Shown: positions 1 through 5,062 of the stretch, piece by piece
Layout of the letters: each line of letters opens with the position of its first letter
Numbering within the stretch: position 1 is the first letter of the stretch
Source of the DNA: Aquifex sp.
GTDB lineage: Bacteria > Aquificota > Aquificia > Aquificales > Aquificaceae
Direction: 5' to 3'
Length of the DNA stretch: 5,062 nt
Assembly: GCA_003978875.1 (NCBI GenBank)
Contig: QNXQ01000063.1
Coordinates: forward strand, 1-5,062
Position numbers and translations under genes: made by a program
Notes under the pieces: model-generated
The model's database searches: none
Seen by the model: the letters and a program-made list of their open reading frames with translations, nothing else
What the model was told of the DNA's origin: nothing

Positions 1-1731
1 ATACGAGCTATAGCAAAAGAGTTAGGAGTTCCAAGGTCAACTGTTGAAGATTGGGTGTCCGATTTTGGCAAGACTTGCCATTTTCGGACACTTTCCCTCC
101 TCACCCCCCAAGGCGCTCCTACACCCGAGGGATTGAGACTTTGGAGCGAGTATGTAGAGCAATCCGAAGTCCAAAGTCTTGAAAAAGCTTTTGACGAGAC
201 TTCCTTCTACGAATTTCTAAAAGGCAAGGGATACGAGGCGGAGTATTACGGACAGTTCATAAGCGATTTAAGACGGGAAATTCTTTCTTACGTTCAAAAA
301 CTCGTGGATGCGGGAATGTCCGAGGCTTCCGTCAGAACCGCAATTTCCAGAGAAAAAACGGGGATTTTCAAGAACTTATCTTCTACCGCAAAAGCTAAAC
401 TTGCGGGACTTCTGAAAAAGAAGATAGAAGAACTCATACAGGAAAGGGAAAAGAGAAAAGAAGAAGAAGAGCTAATCCTAAACACTGCCAAAGAGATAAT
501 CCAAAATCCCGAGTTTGTATTCTCCCACTGGACCAACCTTGGAAAGGAAGTCTTGAGAAAGCTGGAAGAAAAAGGAAACTACCTAAAGCACCGCTACCAC
601 GAAGGGGACGTGGCGAAGATACTTCAAAAGCACTCCGACGAACTTCTTTCCCTCTACAATCAAATCCCCCTCGTTCCCGTGGAAAGAATAAAGGAAGAGA
701 TAGAGAAGTTAAATCCTGAAGAGATTACGACAGACGAGGCGGAAAAGAAACTGAAGGAGAAGTTTATCGGGGAAGGCTTTAGAGTTCCGCACACGCTTAG
801 AACCGAAATAGTGGAAAAGTTTAATGAGTGGTGGAAGAAGAAAAGGGAAGAAGAGGAGAGAAAGAGAAGGGAAGAAGAACTGAAGAGGATAGAGGAAGAA
901 GCTTTGAGGCTCATGGAAGATGCAACTTTTGAGTGGAGCGAAAGCGAAATTGTAAACACTTTAAAGCAAAAAGGCTACGATGAAAGGCTTGTAATAGAAT
1001 ATTTAACTGAAAACAAGGAAAAACTCCTTTCCGTTTACAATTCCGTTCCCGAACCTGACGAAGAAAAGACAAAGGAAATCTTTGAAGTTCTTAAAGATTC
1101 GGAAAGCTTGGAAGAACTCCTTGAGGAGGCAAAAGTAAGGCTGATAGAAGAGGGTTACAGGTTTACTTCAAGGGTAAAAAACTTTCTGGAAGTTCTTTAC
1201 GGGGAGAGGAAAAGGCTTTCTCCCGTTGAAGTTCTTTCTCTTTACTTTGAAAGGAATTACTCTTCGGAAGATGTTTTTAACCCTGACAGGTTTCTTGAGT
1301 TTGCAAGGGAAATAGGATACGAGGTAAAGAACGAAAAGAAGGTAAGGGAGTTGTTTGATCTTCTTGAAGGTAAAATAGTCCGAATGATAAACGACGCCAA
1401 GGACTTGGAGGATTTTCTCTCGGAATTTGACGAGTGGATAAAAAGGGCGGGGTCTTTAAAAGAGCTTACTCCCGGAGGAAAGGAAGGCTTGAAGAAGGCA
1501 AGTGAAAGGCTCTGGAGGAGGATAAGGGAAGGAAGGGACGAACTGGATGAGGCACTTGAGGAAGTCATTGAAAAGTTAGACGTTTTCTTTGAAAAACTCA
1601 AGAGTGCGGAAGAAGAGAGAAAAAGGGAACTTCTCAGAAAACTCTGGGAATTTATCGTAAGCAGGGAAGGAGAAATGTTGGAAATCGTCAAACGCTTTGA
1701 CGTGGAAGGGGAAAGCTTTAGCCTTGAATAA
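1..1731 (+). CDS. Helix-turn-helix protein with four degenerate alpha-helical repeats and charged coiled coils (5' partial)
   Basis: The frame is open from base 1 to the TAA at 1729-1731, giving 576 visible residues; the true start lies left of the window. The first codons read IRAIAKELGVPRSTVEDWV, a textbook helix-turn-helix (AIAKELGV, turn, STVEDWV) of the kind found in transposases, resolvases and small regulators. The GTG at 55 is therefore probably an internal Val, and no ribosome binding site precedes it. The rest is very rich in Lys, Glu and Arg. Two heavily charged stretches (residues about 143-168 and 276-307, counting base 1 as residue 1) look like coiled coils or long single helices. 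Four weakly similar units of about 115-130 residues follow one another. No enzyme motif, signal peptide or membrane segment is seen. The helix-turn-helix suggests DNA binding, but function is unknown. The first 18 codons end almost only in A or T, unlike the codons after the palindrome, so a fusion of two genes is possible. It converges with the next gene, 32 bp apart. Confidence 0.8.
   Translation: MRAIAKELGVPRSTVEDWVSDFGKTCHFRTLSLLTPQGAPTPEGLRLWSEYVEQSEVQSLEKAFDETSFYEFLKGKGYEAEYYGQFISDLRREILSYVQKLVDAGMSEASVRTAISREKTGIFKNLSSTAKAKLAGLLKKKIEELIQEREKRKEEEELILNTAKEIIQNPEFVFSHWTNLGKEVLRKLEEKGNYLKHRYHEGDVAKILQKHSDELLSLYNQIPLVPVERIKEEIEKLNPEEITTDEAEKKLKEKFIGEGFRVPHTLRTEIVEKFNEWWKKKREEEERKRREEELKRIEEEALRLMEDATFEWSESEIVNTLKQKGYDERLVIEYLTENKEKLLSVYNSVPEPDEEKTKEIFEVLKDSESLEELLEEAKVRLIEEGYRFTSRVKNFLEVLYGERKRLSPVEVLSLYFERNYSSEDVFNPDRFLEFAREIGYEVKNEKKVRELFDLLEGKIVRMINDAKDLEDFLSEFDEWIKRAGSLKELTPGGKEGLKKASERLWRRIREGRDELDEALEEVIEKLDVFFEKLKSAEEERKRELLRKLWEFIVSREGEMLEIVKRFDVEGESFSLE
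55..91. repeat. 37-bp near-perfect palindrome inside the coding frame
   Basis: Outer arms GTGTCCGA (55-62) and TCGGACAC (84-91) are exact reverse complements. So are inner arms TGGCAAG (66-72) and CTTGCCA (74-80). They are separated by a T-T mismatch block of three positions on each side, with the centre at base 73, so 15 of 18 positions pair. The sequence codes for VSDFGKTCHFRT in the frame of the surrounding gene, directly after the helix-turn-helix. It could be an operator for a dimeric regulator, an mRNA or cruciform hairpin, or two joined terminal inverted repeats of a mobile element: bases 56-90 begin with TGT and end with ACA, a common transposon-end form. I see no target-site duplication beside it and no second copy in the window. 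The palindrome is certain; its role is not. Confidence 0.9.
145..1536 (+). repeat. Four tandem degenerate protein repeats of about 115-130 residues
   Basis: A recurring pattern runs through the long helical gene. Each unit has a 'K-x-K/x-G-Y' turn, at 223-234 (KGKGY), 568-582 (EEKGNY), 964-978 (KQKGY) and 1306-1320 (REIGY). About 15-25 residues later comes a helix motif: ILSYVQKL, LLSLYNQIP (643-669), LLSVYNSVP (1024-1050) and IVRMINDAK. In the two middle units there follows 'F/RLIxEGF/YR', and each unit closes with a helix ending in Lys/Arg. The spacing of the GY turns is 345, 399 and 342 bases. Units 2 and 3 are the clearest pair; 1 and 4 are more diverged. The units are probably separate helical bundles joined by charged linkers, produced by old internal duplication. 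Boundaries are approximate. Confidence 0.55.
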
Positions 1732-1763
1732 TCGTTTGTTTTTGCCAACCGTTTCTTCCGATT

Positions 1764-2237
1764 TTACTTTAACTTCAGGGTGTTGTTTTCAAGTTTCGCT
1801 TCTTTGATTTTTTCCGCGTTTGCAAGGAGAAAGAGCTTCAGCCTGTTTCCTTTGATCTTCCACGCTTTTTCTTCCGGAATCCACACTGCTTCCAGCTTTT
1901 TCAGTTCTTCTTTGAAGGGATATGTGTTTCCCTTAACAAGATAAACTTCTTCGTTTTTTATTTTCTTTGCCGTTTCTTCCGGTTTTTCCTTTTTCTTCGG
2001 TTTTCTTCCTTCAAGGAGATACCTTATGTAAGCGGTGTTGGAAATTTGATAAGTTAACCACTTTCCCGTTGTAGTCGGAATTAAAGCAATAATCATGATT
2101 ATCATCACAAAACCTATAATCATTCCCCAGACGGTGCCTAAAGAAAACAAGTAGAAAATCGTAAAAATTATCAATAACCATAGTGTGTTTCTGAGAATTC
2201 CGAAGAAATAAGCAAGAGGATGTGCGTTTCTTCTCAT
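1764..2237 (-). CDS. Membrane-hairpin protein with C-terminal cytoplasmic TYP...W...KAW domain
   Basis: The protein has 157 residues and starts at the ATG complementary to 2235-2237. Two hydrophobic segments (about residues 17-33 and 36-55) form a tight hairpin. The basic N-terminus (MRR) and the basic linker after the second helix (RKPKKKEKPEE, about 78-88) place both ends in the cytoplasm by the positive-inside rule. Residues 98-128 hold a compact pattern, VYLVKGNTYPFKEELKKL then VWIPEEKAWKI. It resembles small domains seen in some plasmid and phage proteins (variants of 'TYPxRExLKxLGxxWxxxxKxW', as in DUF5710-like and DUF3560-associated segments), though the usual Gly after the Leu is missing. 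Those domains are poorly characterised, and the assignment is from memory of the pattern. The gene is divergent from the recombinase with only 23 bp between start codons and no recognisable ribosome binding site. Function is unknown; an accessory membrane factor of a mobile replicon is a reasonable guess. Confidence 0.75.
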   Translation of the reverse strand: MRRNAHPLAYFFGILRNTLWLLIIFTIFYLFSLGTVWGMIIGFVMIIMIIALIPTTTGKWLTYQISNTAYIRYLLEGRKPKKKEKPEETAKKIKNEEVYLVKGNTYPFKEELKKLEAVWIPEEKAWKIKGNRLKLFLLANAEKIKEAKLENNTLKLK

Positions 2238-2260
2238 GTTGATAATTTAGTATTTAACCC
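2238..2260. promoter_or_regulatory. 23-bp divergent start region between membrane protein and recombinase genes
   Basis: The two start codons face away from each other across only 23 AT-rich bases. On the plus strand GATAAT (2241-2246) or TAGTAT (2248-2253) could act as a -10 element, which would give a transcript with a leader of a few bases or none. No good -35 is found at the usual distance. On the minus strand TAAATACTAAATTATC offers only weak -10 candidates. Neither gene has a Shine-Dalgarno sequence here. Any -35 boxes must lie inside the opposite gene, so the two promoters would overlap and probably compete. The layout is certain; the promoter elements are tentative. Confidence 0.3.
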
Positions 2261-3211
2261 ATGGAACATTTCGTGGACACTTATCTCACCGAGCTAAGGA
2301 AAGTAAGGGACAGAAAAACCGTTGAAAAGAAGGAGTATCTTCTAAAGCATTTAATAGATTATTCCGACGACCTTCCCGTATTTGACCGAGACGAGATTTT
2401 TTCCTTCTACGAATACCTCAAAAACAAAAATCTCAAAGACACTACAATCCGAGATATTTTCAAGGAGATAAGACTCTTCTACGAATGGCTACAAGAACAA
2501 GGACTTTCATTAAAGTTTGACGAAAAAGCACTAAGGAAACTCTTTCAATCAAGGAAAGCTCAAGAAGCCCTAAAGTCAAAAAAGAAGTATTATTCGGACG
2601 AAGAAATAAACCTTATCCTCAACGCCATTCGTGGAGCTTTAAATGGAATATCTGCCAAACACCCCATTTACTACGTTCTCACGATATTCTTGCTTTGTTC
2701 AGGGCTTCGTATTTCGGAAGCTGTTAAGGTAAGGAAAAAGGACTTTGAAATAAAGAGAATTCTCACGGAAGAAGGGGAAGAAAAGGAAGTGTGGTTTGTA
2801 AAGGTAAGAGAAGGAAAATTCGGTAAGGAAAGAAAAACCCTTATTTACTTCTTTAAGCCCGAATGGAAAAAGATTTTTGAGGAGAAGCTAAAGAGACTAA
2901 ATCCCGAAGATTTCTTTTTCACCTATTCGGTTAAGTATCCAAAGAGTTTAAAAACTTTTACACTCACAGATAAAACCGCTAAGTGGTTTTACTGGAAACT
3001 TGAAAAGGAGCTGAAGGAAAGAGGATACGAAATTGAAGTAAACGCTCATAGGTTTAGAAACACATACATTACAAAGCTGGCAACTAAAGGTTTTCCCGTA
3101 AACCTAATAGCGGATTGGGTAGGACATTCAAAGATTTCAACTACTATGGATATTTACATGGAAGCTGAGAAGGAAAGGGAACTGGAAGTTGTCTTGGAAA
3201 GATTGAGTTGA
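2261..3211 (+). CDS. Tyrosine recombinase/integrase, XerC/XerD type
   Basis: This 316-residue protein has the usual length and layout of a Xer-type site-specific recombinase, which cuts and rejoins DNA through a 3'-phosphotyrosine. The N-terminal core-binding region covers residues 1 to about 85 (the FSFYEYLKNKNL helix, then RLFYEWLQ), and the catalytic domain about 110-305. All catalytic residues are visible: Arg150 in CSGLRISEA, Lys186 in the beta-hairpin GKFGKER, His263 and Arg266 in HRFR, His289 in GHSKISTT, and the nucleophile Tyr299 in MDIYMEA. It should therefore be active. The start ATG is the first in frame and fits the family's N-terminus, although no ribosome binding site precedes it. 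A kleisin gene follows after one base, so both are probably co-transcribed and translationally coupled. Xer proteins resolve replicon dimers and phage-type integrases insert elements; sequence alone does not decide between them. No dif-like or att site was recognised nearby. Confidence 0.96.
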   Translation: MEHFVDTYLTELRKVRDRKTVEKKEYLLKHLIDYSDDLPVFDRDEIFSFYEYLKNKNLKDTTIRDIFKEIRLFYEWLQEQGLSLKFDEKALRKLFQSRKAQEALKSKKKYYSDEEINLILNAIRGALNGISAKHPIYYVLTIFLLCSGLRISEAVKVRKKDFEIKRILTEEGEEKEVWFVKVREGKFGKERKTLIYFFKPEWKKIFEEKLKRLNPEDFFFTYSVKYPKSLKTFTLTDKTAKWFYWKLEKELKERGYEIEVNAHRFRNTYITKLATKGFPVNLIADWVGHSKISTTMDIYMEAEKERELEVVLERLS

Positions 3212-3212
3212 C

Positions 3213-3803
3213 ATGCGGGTTCAGGAAATAAGTTTCTCACCTTACGAGCTTGTTCTAAAAGAAGTAGAAGAAGGGAAGTTAAATCCCTTTGACGTGGATC
3301 TTGAGTATTTGATAGGACTTTTTGAGGAAAAGGCAAAAGAGTTAGAAGACAGGGAGTTTTTCATAGAAGCAGGTGTGTTTTTGATGGTTGCGACAAGACT
3401 ACTTAAACTAAAGCTAAAGACGATTTTTCCCGAGCCTAAAAGAGAAAAGAGGAAAATAACCGTTGAGGAAGTGAAGGAAGTAATAGAGGAAGCGGAAGAA
3501 GAAATTTCAAGCGATACTCTGGATTGGCTATACGAGTATTCTCCTCAATTGGGAAGACCTAAGGGAAGTGTAAAAGCGGAAAAGCCGAGAACGTTGAAAT
3601 TAAAAGAGTTTTTCAGAACAGAGGTTCCGCTTCACAAGGAAGTTGATTGGCACTCTGAGGCAAAAAGAGTTTACGAAGAGATTAAGAAGGGTATTTTCAG
3701 AATAAGGAGCTTAAGAGACTTTATAGCCTTTCTCTTTGTTTATCACGAGTATGAGGATTTTGAGGTGGATTTCAGCAAGTTTCGTCTTTTCCGATTAAGC
3801 TGA
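3213..3803 (+). CDS. scpA: ScpA-like kleisin (segregation and condensation protein A family)
   Basis: The protein has 196 residues, at the short end for ScpA (bacterial members are usually about 220-270). Residues 9-75 follow the ScpA N-terminal pattern closely: PYELVLKEVEEGKLNPFDVD corresponds to 'PLDLLLHLIEKEKLDIYDI', and GVFLMVATRLLKLKLKTIFPEP to 'EFLVMAATLLEIKSKMLLP'. A charged Glu-rich middle follows (about 76-100), then a C-terminal winged-helix-like end (about 140-196) with LRDFIAFLFVYHEYEDFEVDF, matching ScpA's 'FLALLELvkxGxVxVxQ' region. Kleisins bridge the two heads of an SMC dimer, and in bacteria they also bind ScpB, to organise and segregate DNA. Neither SMC nor ScpB is in this window. 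The gene starts one base after the recombinase stop (TGA-C-ATG), with a weak GGAAAG at 3196-3201, which indicates coupling. Its last 32 bp overlap the convergent transglycosylase gene. The family call is good; whether it serves the host chromosome or a mobile replicon is open. Confidence 0.85.
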   Translation: MRVQEISFSPYELVLKEVEEGKLNPFDVDLEYLIGLFEEKAKELEDREFFIEAGVFLMVATRLLKLKLKTIFPEPKREKRKITVEEVKEVIEEAEEEISSDTLDWLYEYSPQLGRPKGSVKAEKPRTLKLKEFFRTEVPLHKEVDWHSEAKRVYEEIKKGIFRIRSLRDFIAFLFVYHEYEDFEVDFSKFRLFRLS

Positions 3804-4611
3804 AGAAGAAGTTTTTGATTTTCCACCAGGTTTCCTGCGTGAAATCAAACAGCCTTACATACCACTTTCTTTCTATTCCGAGTTCTTCCGCTTTTCTTTT
3901 CAGGTATTCAAGATACCATTCGTTATTTCTTCCGTTGTAGCAGCAAAGGGCTTTTGCGGAATTTCCGTATCTTTCAATGCATTTCTTGAGAACTTTCATT
4001 CCTTCGTATATGTTCGTGCATACGTTAAAGGGAGATTCGGGGGGTTCTTCCTCTATCAGCGGAGGGTTCGGAGGAACCGAGGGGCTGAAGGATAAATTAA
4101 AGGAGGCTACCTGGGTAAGTCCGAATCCCACGTTACACCAGCAGTATGAGGGTTTTGAACAGTCTATGTTTTTCCCTCCCCTTGACATGTGAGAAGATAG
4201 TTTCCACTCGTTTTCTATTATCCATCCTATCCATTCTTGCGTTTTGGGGTTTGTTTTCCACCTGTCCGATGTTAGTCCTCCGCAACTTCTGCAAATATCA
4301 CAGGACACCGCATAAGGGTCAGCCGAACTTTCCGCCGCTATTATCAGAATTATCATTTCTTCGGGAATTCCGAGACGGTTTGCGATGTATGAAATTACCT
4401 GAGACGGAGTTCCGCTAAAATCCTTGCATTCCACGTATCCTACCTTTGTGTCAATTTCATACATGTTTTTTTTAGCCAGTTTTGTTGCAGTTTCCATTTT
4501 CCACGCTTTTGCTTCCAGAATTACCTTTTGTATTGCTTCCTTTGCAAGTTGAATGAGTCCTACGGATATACCTACTATCCCGAATATCATTGCAAGCTTA
4601 ATCCAGAACAT
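3772..4611 (-). CDS. Membrane-anchored, cysteine-rich lytic transglycosylase (SLT family)
   Basis: The protein has 279 residues. A hydrophobic N-terminal segment (about 5-23) is a likely uncleaved signal anchor that places the rest in the periplasm. Residues about 66-235 carry the SLT lysozyme-like fold. The catalytic Glu is E94 in IIAAESSADPYAVS (family 'ESxxNPxAxS'). GFGLTQ (162-167) stands for the usual 'GLMQ', NIYEGMKVLKKCIERYG (200-216) for 'NixaGxxYLxxLlxryg', and CCYNGR (223-228) for 'AYNAG'. Such enzymes cleave peptidoglycan between MurNAc and GlcNAc. Unusual points are twelve cysteines, including CDICRSC (104-110) and CWC (157-159), and a proline-rich loop at 176-195 before the NI motif. 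Disulfides or a metal site are possible. Single, anchored transglycosylases in accessory DNA often belong to conjugation or secretion machines, or to phages. No ribosome binding site is visible; ATG at 4609-4611 was chosen because the anchor starts there, though Met8 is possible. Confidence 0.9.
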   Translation of the reverse strand: MFWIKLAMIFGIVGISVGLIQLAKEAIQKVILEAKAWKMETATKLAKKNMYEIDTKVGYVECKDFSGTPSQVISYIANRLGIPEEMIILIIAAESSADPYAVSCDICRSCGGLTSDRWKTNPKTQEWIGWIIENEWKLSSHMSRGGKNIDCSKPSYCWCNVGFGLTQVASFNLSFSPSVPPNPPLIEEEPPESPFNVCTNIYEGMKVLKKCIERYGNSAKALCCYNGRNNEWYLEYLKRKAEELGIERKWYVRLFDFTQETWWKIKNFFFSLIGKDETC

Positions 4612-4616
4612 ACAAT
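4590..4616 (+). promoter_or_regulatory. Possible promoter for the right-edge gene
   Basis: TTGCAA (4590-4595) and TACAAT (4611-4616) resemble -35 and -10 boxes, with a 15-base spacer, shorter than the usual 16-18. The -10 is one base from consensus. Transcription would begin about 4623-4626, at or next to the ATG at 4626, giving a leaderless or nearly leaderless mRNA. This agrees with the absence of a ribosome binding site. The -35 lies inside the divergent transglycosylase gene. The call rests on pattern only. Confidence 0.3.
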
Positions 4617-4625
4617 AAAAAATAG

Positions 4626-5062
4626 ATGTTCAAGAAAACATACAGGTGGAAAGACTTTGTTGAAATAATGGCTCACGATTATTACCTCTTTAACAAGCGT
4701 GTTGTGGGGGTAATGCTTTCGGAAAGGTTCTGGCGTGAGGGATTCTGTTATCAGGAAATACGAGTCTGGGGAAAGACTTGGAGGTTTCTCTTTACGGAAT
4801 ACAAGTATTTTCCCTTCTTCTTCACCCCCTCCAAGGTTGAAAAGTATTTAAAGGAACTTTTTTCTTTCGTTCCCGAAGGGATAATAATCAAGGACGTTTC
4901 GGAGGTTGAAGTTTTTAACAGGAAAATTCCCGCAAGGTTTCTTTCCCATCCCCTTTCGGGATACTTTGAAAACGACGAAGAGGAAGGAGTGTTCTTCAAA
5001 ACAAAAAACGGCAAGGAATTTCATTTCTTGAAAGAAAAAGGAAAGGCGGTTCAAAAACCTTA
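4626..5062 (+). CDS. Unrecognised protein, 3' partial at the right window edge
   Basis: An open frame starts at ATG 4626, directly after an in-frame TAG (4623-4625), and stays open for 145 codons to the window end. The final two bases are TA, so a stop could begin exactly there or the gene could continue. The protein begins MFKKTYRWKDFVEIMAHDYY and is rich in aromatic residues (Phe, Tyr, Trp), for example WGKTWRFLFTEYKYFPFFF at about residues 49-67. That stretch is interrupted by charged residues and does not look like a clean membrane helix. Codon use (GAA/AAG, TTT/TTC, AGG) matches the neighbouring genes, which supports real coding. It is divergent from the transglycosylase gene with 14 bp between starts. 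I do not recognise the family. A soluble alpha/beta protein seems more likely than a membrane protein. Confidence 0.75.
   Translation, partial: MFKKTYRWKDFVEIMAHDYYLFNKRVVGVMLSERFWREGFCYQEIRVWGKTWRFLFTEYKYFPFFFTPSKVEKYLKELFSFVPEGIIIKDVSEVEVFNRKIPARFLSHPLSGYFENDEEEGVFFKTKNGKEFHFLKEKGKAVQKP

Noticed and set aside
55..57. GTG as the start codon of the first gene
   Set aside because: The frame is open back to base 1 and those codons encode a good helix-turn-helix; there is no ribosome binding site before the GTG, and it lies inside the palindrome.
294..1748. Long open frames on the minus strand opposite the helical gene (294-536, 660-959, 1257-1748)
   Set aside because: They are Ser/Phe/Leu-rich mirror translations of Glu/Lys-rich codons, with no family pattern and no start signals.
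1732..1763. Terminator between the first two convergent genes
   Set aside because: The 32 bp are T-rich but I find no convincing hairpin on either strand.
2400..2414. Shared 14-base string with 201-214 as a true direct repeat or attachment site
   Set aside because: Both copies lie inside coding sequence and encode similar helices with the same codon bias; no longer identity surrounds them.
3772..3803. Possible bidirectional terminator: TCAGC and GCTGA at the ends of the overlap
   Set aside because: The stem would be only 5 bp with a 22-base loop and no clean T-run; too weak.
3977..4418. Open frames on the plus strand across the transglycosylase gene (3977-4192 and 4146-4418)
   Set aside because: The minus-strand frame carries a complete set of catalytic motifs; these are by-products of its codon use.
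4751..5054. Minus-strand open frames opposite the right-edge gene
   Set aside because: The plus-strand frame is longer, begins right after an in-frame stop and has codon use like its neighbours.

Overview
The window looks like accessory or plasmid DNA from a thermophilic bacterium of the Aquifex type. The reasons are a Lys/Glu-rich protein style, Arg codons that are mostly AGG/AGA, frequent ATA and GAA/AAG codons, a hand-estimated GC near 40 %, and very tight packing. Aquifex aeolicus is known to carry a small extrachromosomal element, and this gene mix (recombinase, kleisin, transglycosylase, unknowns) would suit such a replicon. The organism and replicon assignment is inference only; no rRNA, tRNA or other taxonomic marker is present.

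Layout, left to right: (1) 1-1731 (+), a gene cut by the left edge. It encodes a helix-turn-helix followed by a long, charged, alpha-helical protein made of four degenerate repeats. A near-perfect 37-bp palindrome (55-91) lies in the coding frame just after the helix-turn-helix. (2) 1764-2237 (-), a two-helix membrane protein with a small cytoplasmic domain of the TYP...W...KAW type. (3) 2261-3211 (+), a tyrosine recombinase with all catalytic residues. (4) 3213-3803 (+), a ScpA-like kleisin one base after the recombinase, clearly in the same operon. (5) 3772-4611 (-), a membrane-anchored, cysteine-rich lytic transglycosylase whose 3' end overlaps the kleisin gene by 32 bp. (6) 4626-5062 (+), an unrecognised gene running off the right edge. 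No gene-free stretch exceeds 32 bp, and I see no tRNA, rRNA, CRISPR array or intact insertion sequence.

How the genes may work together (inference): the recombinase and the kleisin would serve resolution and segregation of a replicon. The transglycosylase could open peptidoglycan for an envelope-spanning machine such as a conjugation apparatus, and the hairpin membrane protein could be an accessory factor. The best candidates for something undescribed are the Xer-kleisin cassette without a visible ScpB, the helix-turn-helix/four-repeat protein, and the palindrome that sits at a shift in codon style inside it.
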